Below are positions 1 through 8,181 of a stretch of DNA of 41,911 bases, one piece after another; positions within the stretch are counted from its first letter, which is position 1, and each line of letters opens with the position of its first letter. A program made the position numbers and the translations under genes. The stretch comes from an uncultured Lachnospiraceae bacterium (GTDB lineage Bacteria; Bacillota; Clostridia; Lachnospirales; Lachnospiraceae), in NCBI GenBank assembly GCA_910587305.1, contig CAJUKV010000010.1:52473-94383 (forward strand), given 5' to 3'. Below the pieces are notes generated by a model. That model searched no databases. It was not told the origin of the DNA and saw nothing but the letters and a program-made list of their open reading frames with translations.

Positions 1-1
1 T

Positions 2-109
2 CCCGGAGACAATTCCGGGGATAATCCTGGTAAAGTTCCCGGAGACAATTCCGGGGATAATCCTGGTAAAGTTCCCGGAGACAATTCCGGGAGTAATCCT
101 GATAGTGAT
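2..109 (+). repeat. 36-bp in-frame tandem repeat in the surface protein gene
   Basis: Two identical 36-bp units (2-37 and 38-73) are followed by a diverged third unit from 74. Each encodes 12 residues, so copy-number change keeps the frame. The array continues beyond the left edge, so total copy number is unknown. Confidence 0.9.
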
Positions 110-1861
110 TCCGGGGATCACACGGATGAAACCCCCACGCCGGATGTTACGCCCTCTCCTTCCTTTACTTGGCCGGAAAGTTTTCCCACGCCTCCGGGAA
201 ACTTTGATTTCGACAGCCTGCGGGATCGGATTGACAAAGAACAGGTGGAGGAGGATATCAACAAAGTACAGGAAAACGTTTATGAAGACGCTTCTTCGGT
301 ACTGGAAAATATCAACCGGATGGTCCAAGATCAGGCCTTTATTTTAAGCTCCCGCATTTCCTCCGCACAGGCTTCCCTCAGCGGCAGCTTTTCCGGGATA
401 ATAAATGATATGCGCATATTAAACACAATGCTGGACGATGAAAATCAGATAGTGTTGAACGACTTTCAGGCAATCATTGACCAGATTAACGTGATTACGG
501 ATATTATTACAAATCCTCAAACCACAGATCCTGACGACATTCTGACAGATGTTTCAGATGAAGACCAGCTCACCGACACCACCGGCAAAGTCATGAACTG
601 TATCAACAACGGAAAAATATGCGGAGACTTAAATGCAGGCGGGATCGCAGGCTCTCTTTCCAGAGAAAACAATTTGGATCCGGAAAATGATTTTGATCTG
701 ACGCAGGATAACGCCACTTTAAATTTCCGCTACCAGGAGCGCATAGTTGTCCGTCAGTGCCGGAACAAAGGCGCTGTGGAGGGCCGGAAAAACCGTATCG
801 GCGGCATTGCAGGTGAAATGACCTTAGGCAGTATCATAGAATGCATCAACGAAGGATATATTGCCGGCGAGGGCAACCAGATTGGCGGCATTGCAGGCTA
901 CTGTGCCTCAAGTATACGTGCAAGCAGCGCTAAGTGTACTCTGTCAGGCGTAAATCAAATCGGGGGAATTGCAGGCTGCGGCGCCAATATCTCCGATTGC
1001 TACAGTATGGTGGAAATCAAAGACGGTGAAAATTTCACAGGCTCTATCGCCGGAAAAACAGTTTCTTCCTCCTCCATAAGCAACAACTTTTTTGTGAAAG
1101 GAGGTCCCGACGGAATTGACGGCATCAGCTACGAAGAAATGGCGCAGCCTCTTGCCTATGAAGAATTTTTACAAATGCCCGACCTGCCGGAAATTTTTGA
1201 AAGCATTTCTCTTTCTTTTGTGGCAGATGGAAAGACGGTGAGCGTCGTCCCCTTAAAATATGGAGACAGTTTTTCACCCGACAGGCTTCCTACTGTTCCG
1301 ATAAAGGAAGGCTATGCGGGCAGCTGGCCTGAGTTTGACTATCATAACATTACGTTTGATCAGACAATCGAAGCTGTCTATACGGAATACGCCTCCGCAG
1401 TTGAAAGCAGACAGACCATGGACGGTCGCCCCGTTGCTCTGGTGGAGGGCAGTTTTGCGCCGGAGGAAGGCTTTACCCTTTCCAGGACCAATGCTTACCC
1501 GGCAAATGCCCGGAGCAAAGGGGAGTGCTGGAAGATGTCCATATCCGAGACAGCCCCCGGGCCTTATACCATAAGATACCTGATTCCAACTGAAATGGAG
1601 AATCCAGAGCTTATGGTCTATGATAATAATAGCTGGCTTTTGGTTGACGCCGTGCAGGATGGAAGTTATTATGTGTTTACATCCGAGCAGCCTGAGATCA
1701 TTTTCTGCTGCACGGACCAGCCTGCATCCCTTTCAGGCAAAATCCTTGTCGTCCTTACAATTTGCCTTATTGCAGCAATGACGCTCCTGCTCATCCTCTA
1801 CCGGAAAAAAAGGAGCCTTTCGTCCAAGCGGTCGAACGCCAAAGAAGAGGTAAAGAAATGA
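2..1861 (+). CDS. Cell-surface protein with 12-residue repeats and C-terminal membrane anchor (5' partial)
   Basis: The frame is open to the left edge, so the N-terminus is missing. The first part encodes tandem copies of a 12-residue Pro/Gly/Asn/Asp unit (PGDNSGDNPGKV), followed by a Pro/Thr-rich linker. A helical stretch comes next, then a region with recurring GGIAG or GSIAG motifs (for example NRIGGIAGE, NQIGGIAGY, NQIGGIAGC) separated by Cys/Asn-containing segments, like GLUG-type beta-solenoid repeats. The C-terminus has one hydrophobic helix (ILVVLTICLIAAMTLLLILY) and a Lys/Arg-rich tail, as expected for a wall-spanning protein anchored in the membrane; there is no LPXTG. The stop overlaps the start of the TetR gene (ATGA), so the two are probably translationally coupled. 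The ligand is unknown. A surface location is inferred from the repeats and the anchor. Confidence 0.75.
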   Translation, partial: PGDNSGDNPGKVPGDNSGDNPGKVPGDNSGSNPDSDSGDHTDETPTPDVTPSPSFTWPESFPTPPGNFDFDSLRDRIDKEQVEEDINKVQENVYEDASSVLENINRMVQDQAFILSSRISSAQASLSGSFSGIINDMRILNTMLDDENQIVLNDFQAIIDQINVITDIITNPQTTDPDDILTDVSDEDQLTDTTGKVMNCINNGKICGDLNAGGIAGSLSRENNLDPENDFDLTQDNATLNFRYQERIVVRQCRNKGAVEGRKNRIGGIAGEMTLGSIIECINEGYIAGEGNQIGGIAGYCASSIRASSAKCTLSGVNQIGGIAGCGANISDCYSMVEIKDGENFTGSIAGKTVSSSSISNNFFVKGGPDGIDGISYEEMAQPLAYEEFLQMPDLPEIFESISLSFVADGKTVSVVPLKYGDSFSPDRLPTVPIKEGYAGSWPEFDYHNITFDQTIEAVYTEYASAVESRQTMDGRPVALVEGSFAPEEGFTLSRTNAYPANARSKGECWKMSISETAPGPYTIRYLIPTEMENPELMVYDNNSWLLVDAVQDGSYYVFTSEQPEIIFCCTDQPASLSGKILVVLTICLIAAMTLLLILYRKKRSLSSKRSNAKEEVKK

Positions 1862-2481
1862 CCCACGCAGATATATCTTTAAAAACCAAGCAGGCCATCG
1901 TTGCCTCCTTAAAAAAAATTGCGGAAAAGAAGCCCCTTTCCAAAATTACCGTCAGCGAGCTTTGCAGTGACTGCGGCATAAACAGGAAAACCTTTTATTA
2001 TCATTTTGAGGATATTTATGCCCTTGTGCGCTGGATGCTGGAGCAGGAGGCGTTAAACATTGTCAGAGATTTTGACCCTTTTACCGACCATAAAGAACTC
2101 ATTCAATTTATCATTGATTACATTGACGCCAACAATCATATTTTAAGCTGCATCTACGATACCATGGGCCGGGACGGGATGAAACGAATTTTTCTCTCCG
2201 ACTTTCAGGCTTGCGTCAGCGCAATTATCGAAAGGATTGAAAAAGACATAAACGCCTGTATTTCTCCCGACTACAAACAATTTCTCTGCGATTTCTACAC
2301 CAACGCATTATCGGGTATTTTGACCGACTGGTTTTTAAACCGATCAGTCAGTTCCCGAAAGGAAATTTCCTCCCGGGAAACCTCCCAGAAGGTCATCTCC
2401 CGGGAAGAAATGATTCATTATATCTCCCTGGCGCTGCCCGCATCCTTAAAAAGCGCCATTACGGAGGAGCTTAACAACTAA
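1858..2481 (+). CDS. TetR/AcrR-family transcriptional regulator
   Basis: The protein is 207 residues. An N-terminal TetR helix-turn-helix spans about residues 10-55; the recognition region reads INRKTFYYHFEDIYALVRWM, characteristic of the branch that includes DhaS-like regulators. The C-terminal ligand domain is divergent. The ATG was chosen because it overlaps the upstream stop (ATGA) and the protein then begins MTHADISLK just before the HTH; longer in-frame starts would lie deep inside the surface protein gene. Regulator and surface protein form one transcription unit, so it probably controls that unit or a linked process. The last 36 bp overlap the end of the convergent hemC-cobA-hemD gene. 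The effector is unknown. Confidence 0.85.
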   Translation: MTHADISLKTKQAIVASLKKIAEKKPLSKITVSELCSDCGINRKTFYYHFEDIYALVRWMLEQEALNIVRDFDPFTDHKELIQFIIDYIDANNHILSCIYDTMGRDGMKRIFLSDFQACVSAIIERIEKDINACISPDYKQFLCDFYTNALSGILTDWFLNRSVSSRKEISSRETSQKVISREEMIHYISLALPASLKSAITEELNN

Positions 2482-4863
2482 TTCTTCGCAGGAAGCCTTA
2501 TCGGCTTCCTGTATGTTTTCAAAGCCGTAGGTTTTCAGACATTGTGTTGTTTTAGGGCCAATGCTGTATATACGGCATTCCTTCTTCTCTTTACCGGCTC
2601 TTTCTTCTTTGCTTTTTTCAACCGGAAAAGGATCCGGCATGTCTTTTTTAGAAATATTCAGTCCGTCCATCAGCCGCCGGACATTAGAAGCGCAGGTAAA
2701 AAAAACTCCGTCATAATCCGCAAGCGACCCTAAATTTTTCAAATCCGGTTCCACGGCGCAATTCTCATACACCGCAATTTCTTCAACCTGACAAACATCT
2801 TTTAACGCTTCTTTTAAATGTCCGTCCGCATTTTCCGCTTTCAAATACCAGACTCTTTCCCGACCTGTCAGGCGCGCTTTCAATTCCGCGATAAGCCCGT
2901 CGCTGTGAAAATCGTCCGGAACCAAATCCGCATATATGCCATAAGCCTTTAATGCCTGCGCTGTTTTATCGCCAATAGCGGCAACACGGCAATTACCAAG
3001 GCTTCGCAAATCCGAACCGCTCTCCTTAAAACTCTCAAAAGCAGCCTCCACGCCGTTTTTGCTGGTAAAAATAAGCCAATCCACATTTTTTAACCGGTCT
3101 GCTGAAAAAGTATTATTCTTCTTTAGGATTTTTCCCAACTGTATTTCCGTCACATCCGCTCCCTGTTCCTGTAGCAGCTCTTTTAGCCTGGTAATCTCCT
3201 CCCCTATTTTGGGAACCAGATATTTTTTCCCAAACAAAGGCTTTTTTTCGTAATAATTCAGCTTATCCCTGAGACAAACCACATCTCCCACCACAATTAC
3301 CGCCGGTGATAAAAGCCCTTCTTCCCTCACCCTTTCCCCTATATGGGCCAAATCGGAAATGCAGGTTTTTTGTTTGGGAGTCGTCCCATTTGAAATCACG
3401 GCGGCCATGGCGGCAGGCTGTTTTCCCGCTTTTATCAGTCTGTCCGCAATTTCCTCTACCTTGCCAAGTCCCATCAAAAACACGCAGGTTTCCTTTTCAT
3501 TTGCCATCGCCGTGAAGTCAATATCCGCAAGGGTATCTCCACTGCTATGGGCCGTCACCACATGAAAGCCCTGGGATACTCCCCGGTGGGTAATGGGAAT
3601 CCCCGCGTATGCCAAAGCCCCAATTGCCGAACTGACGCCGGGAATTACCTCGAAGGGCACGCCTGCCTCCTTTAGAAAAATCCCTTCCTCCCCGCCACGG
3701 CCAAATACATAGGCATCGCCTCCCTTTAAGCGAACTACCCTTTCATATTCCATGCTTTTTCTGACCAGCAGAGCGTTGATGTCCTCCTGCTCCATCATGT
3801 GGGCATGGCTGGCTTTTCCCACATAAATCATCTCGCAGCCCCTCTTTGCCTCCTTGAGCAATTCAGGCGAAGATAACCTGTCATAGATAATACAATCCGC
3901 CTCCCGAATGGCTTTTAACCCTTTTACCGTAATAAGACCCGGATCCCCCGGGCCGCCGCCTGTCAGAAAGACCTTTCCGGCTATCTGACTGCGGATTTTT
4001 GCCGCCGCTTCTTCGGCCAGTCTATGGGGATCGCCGCCCCATACTCTTGCATAGGCCTGTCTGGTTCCCCTTTCATTTCCATACATAACATCCAGTATAA
4101 GATTCCCGTCATCCGCTTTTGTGCATACCGCGCCTACGGGTATATGACAGCTGCCGCCTATTTCCCGTAAAAATCCCCTCTCCGCTTTTGCCGCCCTGTC
4201 AGTTTCCTCATCCTTTAACCTGTTTAGCATTTCCAAAAGCTTTGTATCACTCTGCCTGATTTCAAGCGCAAGGATTCCCTGGGCAGGCGCAGGAGTCATT
4301 TCCTCCGGCTCCAGATAACGGGTGATTCTCTCCTTCAGTCCCAACCGGTGAAGGCCTGCCGCCGCTAAGACAAGCCCGTCTAACTTTTCTTCCTCCATCT
4401 TTTTCAATCTGGTGTCCACATTGCCTCTGATTCCCACCACCTTAATATCCGGCCTGAGGCGCTTTAGCTGAAACTCCCTGCGCCGGCTTCCTGTGGCGAT
4501 AACGGCTCCCTTTGGAAGGTCGTCTAACGATTTGCTTTCCCGCAAAATCAGCGCGTCCCTGTAATCCTCCCTTTTCCAGGCGTCTGAAAAGATAAGCCCC
4601 TCAGCCGGGAAGGCAGGCATATCTTTCATGCTGTGCACCCCAATATGTATCTCGCCTGAAAGAAGCTTTTCCTCAATCTCTTTTACGAATACCCCTTTAT
4701 CCCCAATCTGATGCAGAGGCTTATCCAAGACCAGATCCCCTCTTGTCTTAATCACCTGAATAACAAAGCTGTCCTTTGGATATGCCTCTCTTAGCCTGCC
4801 GCACACATAATCAGCCTGCGAAAGTGCCAGCCGGGAACCTCTTGTGCCAATTTTGTATTCCAT
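2446..4863 (-). CDS. hemC-cobA-hemD: Trifunctional porphobilinogen deaminase / uroporphyrinogen-III methyltransferase / uroporphyrinogen-III synthase
   Basis: This 805-residue protein joins three successive enzymes of tetrapyrrole synthesis. Residues 1-294 are HemC, which polymerises porphobilinogen to hydroxymethylbilane; the dipyrromethane-cofactor cysteine is C239 in GGSCHIPVG. Residues about 297-535 are a SAM-dependent SUMT/CobA (GGGPGDP at 302-308, LKGGDAYVFGRGGEE near 380-393), making precorrin-2. Residues about 545-805 are HemD, which closes the ring to uroporphyrinogen III; it is the most divergent part and has a charged insertion (EKSKEERAGKEKKE). The start MEYKIGTRGS has AGGGGG upstream; an ATG eight codons earlier lacks a good site. 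The fusion would pass product directly to the methyltransferase, favouring siroheme or corrinoid. CobA-HemD fusions are known in clostridia; fusion of all three is less usual. Confidence 0.93.
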   Translation of the reverse strand: MEYKIGTRGSRLALSQADYVCGRLREAYPKDSFVIQVIKTRGDLVLDKPLHQIGDKGVFVKEIEEKLLSGEIHIGVHSMKDMPAFPAEGLIFSDAWKREDYRDALILRESKSLDDLPKGAVIATGSRRREFQLKRLRPDIKVVGIRGNVDTRLKKMEEEKLDGLVLAAAGLHRLGLKERITRYLEPEEMTPAPAQGILALEIRQSDTKLLEMLNRLKDEETDRAAKAERGFLREIGGSCHIPVGAVCTKADDGNLILDVMYGNERGTRQAYARVWGGDPHRLAEEAAAKIRSQIAGKVFLTGGGPGDPGLITVKGLKAIREADCIIYDRLSSPELLKEAKRGCEMIYVGKASHAHMMEQEDINALLVRKSMEYERVVRLKGGDAYVFGRGGEEGIFLKEAGVPFEVIPGVSSAIGALAYAGIPITHRGVSQGFHVVTAHSSGDTLADIDFTAMANEKETCVFLMGLGKVEEIADRLIKAGKQPAAMAAVISNGTTPKQKTCISDLAHIGERVREEGLLSPAVIVVGDVVCLRDKLNYYEKKPLFGKKYLVPKIGEEITRLKELLQEQGADVTEIQLGKILKKNNTFSADRLKNVDWLIFTSKNGVEAAFESFKESGSDLRSLGNCRVAAIGDKTAQALKAYGIYADLVPDDFHSDGLIAELKARLTGRERVWYLKAENADGHLKEALKDVCQVEEIAVYENCAVEPDLKNLGSLADYDGVFFTCASNVRRLMDGLNISKKDMPDPFPVEKSKEERAGKEKKECRIYSIGPKTTQCLKTYGFENIQEADKASCEELVVKLLRNGAF
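2489..2511 (+). terminator. Hairpin after tetR, inside the convergent hem gene
   Basis: CAGGAAGCC and GGCTTCCTG form a perfect 9-bp stem with a 5-nt loop, followed by TATGTTTTC. It lies 8 bp after the tetR stop and within the 3' coding end of the opposite-strand hem fusion. It is a plausible Rho-independent terminator; the T-tract is interrupted. Confidence 0.5.
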
Positions 4864-4867
4864 ACTT

Positions 4868-4915
4868 ATACCCCCTGCGTATCGCAAGTATAGCTTGTAA
4901 TATTGTCTCCAATAA
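4868..4915. repeat. Dispersed palindromic repeat, family C, copy 1
   Basis: About 48 bp upstream of the hemC fusion, related to 13481-13531 and 35583-35628. Common features are ATACCCCC at one end, a central CGCAAG...CTTG palindrome and CCAATA at the other end. The family end supplies the hemC ribosome binding site (AGGGGG on the minus strand). Confidence 0.55.
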
Positions 4916-4933
4916 AAAAATGGTCAAAAATTG

Positions 4934-5860
4934 TTAACACCTCTGGGAAATTTCATATGTTTTTTTATCCCAGCTTTTTGATTTTCTATCCCATTTCTTA
5001 TCAAATATCGAATTATTTAGAATAGCTTCCACAATCGGCATCAGTAATCTTTTATCCAATGCGATTGCTTCTTCAAAGTCTATCTGCATGAGAGCTTTCT
5101 TCTTTTTGATGAAACTTTTCCATCTGCTTTGTCTTGTGGCATCCTCCGCAAAACCAGCCTCAAAAGCTGCTATATCGTGAAAATTGGTTCCTCTGTGCCT
5201 GAATGTTTCTACTATCGCATTTTTAAGCTCCGTTCCGTCCAAATCATATCTGTCGGCCAGAACGTAAATATCATAAAAATCTTTATATCTGCTGTTTGCA
5301 AGGCCAAGCGATACGATTGCTTCAAACTTTTCCGAAATGATGGAGTAAATAGAATATGTATACACCTCCGGGGCTTTCATATCCAACAACACCGGAAATT
5401 TTATTTTCATACTCCCGGGGTATATCGTATCCCCAAATCCTACATCTACCGAAACGGGCACCTTCGTTCTGTCCAGATATCCCATAATAGAAACATTCAC
5501 ACCATGATATTCTTTGAATTCGGTAATGTTGACTACTTCCAATGTGTCCAAATCAAACCTCAATACATCATCACATTCAATAGAAAAAATATCTTTGAAA
5601 ATCATTTTTATTTTTTCCGCATCATTGGGCAGACGCCGGGCAAGTAAATCAATATCGACAGTTGCGCGCGCATACCCTCCGTCAAATAGTGCATAGAGAA
5701 GTACTCCGCCCTTCAACACAAACCGTTCTGCATATGGTGAAACCGATATTCTATATATCGTTCTCTCCATCCCGAAGGTCATCAGTTTGTCCTGCATAGT
5801 CTTTCCGTCTTCTACCGCCTGATTTTTTAACCTGTCTTTCACCGATATGGCGTTTGTCAT
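4934..5860 (-). CDS. abiEii: AbiEii-type nucleotidyltransferase toxin
   Basis: The protein has 308 residues and is a DNA polymerase-beta-like nucleotidyltransferase of the AbiEii/AbiGii family, the toxin of type IV toxin-antitoxin and phage-abortive systems. The core is FVLKGGVLLYALF followed by TVDIDLLAR with the metal-binding D-x-D. DVGFGD contributes the third acidic position, and the downstream SEKFEAIV and RYKDFYDIYVL motifs are typical of the family. The start was set at MTNAISV because GGAGG lies just upstream and the ATG overlaps the abiEi stop (ATGA), showing translational coupling. It sits downstream of its antitoxin, inside a block of tetrapyrrole genes to which it has no metabolic link, suggesting acquisition. 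AbiEii toxins are proposed to act on tRNA or nucleotide targets; the target here is not known. Confidence 0.88.
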   Translation of the reverse strand: MTNAISVKDRLKNQAVEDGKTMQDKLMTFGMERTIYRISVSPYAERFVLKGGVLLYALFDGGYARATVDIDLLARRLPNDAEKIKMIFKDIFSIECDDVLRFDLDTLEVVNITEFKEYHGVNVSIMGYLDRTKVPVSVDVGFGDTIYPGSMKIKFPVLLDMKAPEVYTYSIYSIISEKFEAIVSLGLANSRYKDFYDIYVLADRYDLDGTELKNAIVETFRHRGTNFHDIAAFEAGFAEDATRQSRWKSFIKKKKALMQIDFEEAIALDKRLLMPIVEAILNNSIFDKKWDRKSKSWDKKTYEISQRC

Positions 5861-6444
5861 ACAAGTACCTCCAAATACCTTTTCATCACATCTCCGCATT
5901 TAAGCATCTCCGCATATCGTATCAGACGATTCAGATTCCTGTCACGGCGATTCAGATATGTGGTGAGAACTTCTTTTGCCTCTTCAATTCCTACTTTTTC
6001 ACGATAATAAATAATATCCACTACCGTTTTCTCAATATCGTAAATTCTGAATTGATTCTTACCATCTTTTACCGTCTCAATACCAGCCTCAAAGCGCGCA
6101 TCTGTAAAATAACACACATGAAATTCCGGCCAGTCCGGAAGTGTAGAAACCCTGGCTTTTCTTGGAATTGCCACATCAATTGCATCCGGTCTGTATGTTG
6201 ACAGCTTATGATGCACAGCCGCACTGAGCAAACACACTACGCCGTCCGGAACAAATGCGTATACATAATAAAAATCCGATTCTTCTCCTTGAAAAGATGT
6301 ATTTTCATAAAATCTCTTATTCAATTTTGTCAAAATCCCCTGCGCCACCATCTGATTAATTTTATAATAAGAAAAACCTTTCTCTTTCAGCTCCTGTACC
6401 GAAAAAATCATTTGATTGTCAGAAATTCCAGCCGCATTCTTCAT
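5857..6444 (-). CDS. abiEi: AbiEi-type antitoxin and autorepressor
   Basis: The protein has 195 residues. The N-terminus (IFSVQELKEKGFSYYKINQM) is a winged helix-turn-helix, and the central VCLLSAAVHHKL with DVAIPRK is the signature of the AbiEi antitoxin C-terminal domain. In the family the antitoxin neutralises AbiEii and represses the operon by binding inverted repeats. A GGAGAGAGG ribosome binding site precedes the ATG. Directly upstream are a consensus promoter and an 18-bp inverted repeat, matching the expected autoregulation. The gene overlaps abiEii by 4 bp. The pair separates hemA from the hemC fusion. Confidence 0.88.
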   Translation of the reverse strand: MKNAAGISDNQMIFSVQELKEKGFSYYKINQMVAQGILTKLNKRFYENTSFQGEESDFYYVYAFVPDGVVCLLSAAVHHKLSTYRPDAIDVAIPRKARVSTLPDWPEFHVCYFTDARFEAGIETVKDGKNQFRIYDIEKTVVDIIYYREKVGIEEAKEVLTTYLNRRDRNLNRLIRYAEMLKCGDVMKRYLEVLV

Positions 6445-6481
6445 TTGCCTCTCTCCAATTATGGTATTTCGGGAAATAAGT

Positions 6482-6528
6482 TTTAAATAAATTTCGGCAC
6501 TTCATATTTTTGCCGAATTTTATTTAAA
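6482..6528. promoter_or_regulatory. Long inverted repeat, probable AbiEi operator
   Basis: Arms 6482-6499 (TTTAAATAAATTTCGGCA) and 6511-6528 match in 17 of 18 positions around an 11-nt loop. The repeat starts at the edge of the abiE -10 box and covers the expected transcription start, so binding would block transcription. AbiEi repressors are known to bind promoter inverted repeats. It could also act as a hemA terminator stem, but no T-run follows. Confidence 0.6.
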
Positions 6529-6555
6529 TTATAGCAAATAATTTTGATTTGTCAA
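6528..6555 (-). promoter_or_regulatory. Consensus sigma-A promoter of the abiE operon
   Basis: On the minus strand TTGACA (6555-6550), a 16-nt spacer and TATAAT (6533-6528) are both perfect hexamers. It lies between the hemA stop and abiEi, with the inverted repeat immediately downstream. Confidence 0.8.
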
Positions 6556-6583
6556 TGAAATTTCAACGAATTATACAAATGAA

Positions 6584-7813
6584 CTACTCAAATTGAAACA
6601 GCTTCTCTATAAAGCGCCTATATTCCTCCGGCTCCTGTTCCTCTCCCAGCCGTTTCAGTTCCCTTATCGGCTCCTTTAACAGCCGCTGCAAAGACGCGTT
6701 TAGGACTTTTTTCAGAAGCTTCTGTTCCCTGGGACTTAACTCCATTTTCCGGTTCAGATAAAGGTAGCTGTCCTCCACGATCACGCCGCATCTTTGCTGC
6801 AAAGATTCAATAGCAAAGTCCACCCTGCTTTGACGCAGCCACAAAGCTGTCTCCTCCAGCGCTTCGTTGAGGATTTCTTCGCTCTCTTTTGCTAACCGCT
6901 CCCTTTCTTTCCGGTTTTCTGCTGCAATTTCCTGCAGCATGTCCAAATTAATCAGCTTCGCATAAGGAGAGCTTTCGAACCCGGTATCGATATCTCTGGG
7001 GGCAGCCAAATCCAAAAAGGTGACAGGCTTTTCCGGTTCAAAGGCGGCTCTTTGTACCGTCAGATGGGGGGACGCGGTGGCGGAAATTATGATATCGCAC
7101 TGACCCATCACCTGATACCGTTCTTCATAGGGGATAATGGCGGTCTGCGGAAATTCCTCTCTGAGACGCTTTGCATGGGAATAGGTTCTGCTGCACGCAT
7201 AAATCTTTTCCGTCTCATATTCGCAAAGATATTTTAGCGCCAGCGCCGCTGTCTTCCCGCTGCCAATTACCAGAATCCTTTTTCCGGCTATCCCGCAGAC
7301 TCTGTCCAGCATCCGAATCCCGATATAGCTGACGGATAAAGGTTTTTCGCTGATTTTCAGCTCTGTTTTCACCCGTTTTGCACAGGTAACGGCGTCCCTT
7401 ACAATCCGGTTTAGTTCCTTTCCGCTAAATCCCATGGTCCGGGAATAGTCTAGTGCCTCCTGCACCTGTCCGAGGATCTGGTCTTCCCCGAGAACAAGGG
7501 ATTCTAACCCGGCGGCAGTGCGAAACAGATAGGTTATTGCCTCCTGCCCATAAAGCTCGTCTATGTACTCCTTTAAGTCAATCTCCGGAAACATGTCCTC
7601 ATATGCCTGCCGTATTTTGGCCTCCTGTTCTTCCTTTGTATACACAAAATACACTTCACTGCGGTTGCAGGTAGAGAGCACCATGCACTGTCTTACCTCT
7701 GCCGCCTCAGATTTTTGAAAAAAATCCAGCTTCATTGTATCGGTAAAGGAAATTTTGTCCCGGATGTCCAGCTGCGCTTTTTTATAATTAATCCCCAGAA
7801 AACCAAGCCTCAT
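6584..7813 (-). CDS. hemA: Glutamyl-tRNA reductase
   Basis: The protein (409 residues, normal length) reduces glutamate on tRNA-Glu to glutamate-1-semialdehyde with NADPH, the first committed step of C5 tetrapyrrole synthesis. The N-terminal catalytic domain carries the nucleophile C49 in LSTCNRSEVY. RTAAGLESLVLGEDQILGQV is the family signature and GSGKTA at 184-189 belongs to the NADPH-binding fold. A helical dimerisation domain ends the protein. The start MRLGFLGINYKKA fits the family; a GGAAGGAG sequence lies upstream at slightly long spacing. It works with hemL and hemB upstream and the hemC fusion downstream; the abiE operon interrupts the run. Confidence 0.95.
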   Translation of the reverse strand: MRLGFLGINYKKAQLDIRDKISFTDTMKLDFFQKSEAAEVRQCMVLSTCNRSEVYFVYTKEEQEAKIRQAYEDMFPEIDLKEYIDELYGQEAITYLFRTAAGLESLVLGEDQILGQVQEALDYSRTMGFSGKELNRIVRDAVTCAKRVKTELKISEKPLSVSYIGIRMLDRVCGIAGKRILVIGSGKTAALALKYLCEYETEKIYACSRTYSHAKRLREEFPQTAIIPYEERYQVMGQCDIIISATASPHLTVQRAAFEPEKPVTFLDLAAPRDIDTGFESSPYAKLINLDMLQEIAAENRKERERLAKESEEILNEALEETALWLRQSRVDFAIESLQQRCGVIVEDSYLYLNRKMELSPREQKLLKKVLNASLQRLLKEPIRELKRLGEEQEPEEYRRFIEKLFQFE

Positions 7814-7854
7814 ATATTGAATTTAATGCTCCTTCCTATAATTTCCTTACGCAG

Positions 7855-8090
7855 GAATGCGCAATCGTACAGGAAGGCTTCCTCCCTGTACGCCGTGCGG
7901 CCATGCGCCGTATAATCGATATGCTTCCTCCGCACGAATCTGTGCAATCAAGTAAGGAAGATTTTCCCTGTGTGCCGCTTTAGCGGCATACTTCCTCCGC
8001 ACGGGCCTGTGATCGAGTAGGGAAGCTTTTCTCCCTACCCGCCATGCGCCGCTTTAGCGGCATACTTCCTCCGCACGGGCCTGTGCATAA
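7855..8090. repeat. Dispersed structured repeat, family A, three tandem copies
   Basis: Three related units (about 7855-7942, 7940-8009 and 8008-8090) fill the gap between the siroheme reductase gene and hemA. Each has a first stem around AGGGAAG...TCTCCCT and the segment GCCGCTTTAGCGGCATACTTCCTC, and ends near GCACGGGCCTGTG. The first copy has CGTACAGG paired with CCTGTACG where others have GAGCAGG/CCTGCTC. The array ends in GTGCATAAAA, the T-tract of the leftward terminator. Nothing else was seen in this 368-bp gap. Confidence 0.75.
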
Positions 8091-8120
8091 AACAGGGCCG
8101 CATATACCGCAGCCCTGTTT
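8090..8120 (-). terminator. Terminator of the siroheme reductase gene
   Basis: AAACAGGGC (8090-8098) pairs perfectly with GCCCTGTTT (8112-8120). On the minus strand the stem is followed by TTTTATG. It is 62 bp past the stop at 8182 and abuts the family A array. Confidence 0.7.
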
Positions 8121-8181
8121 ATGGGAATTGTTATAAATCTTTTAGATGCCGATAACTATGTACGCAAATTACCGGAACTCT

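Noticed and set aside
5129..5647. 172-residue open frame opposite abiEii
   Set aside because: Antisense to a conserved nucleotidyltransferase, no supporting start signals.
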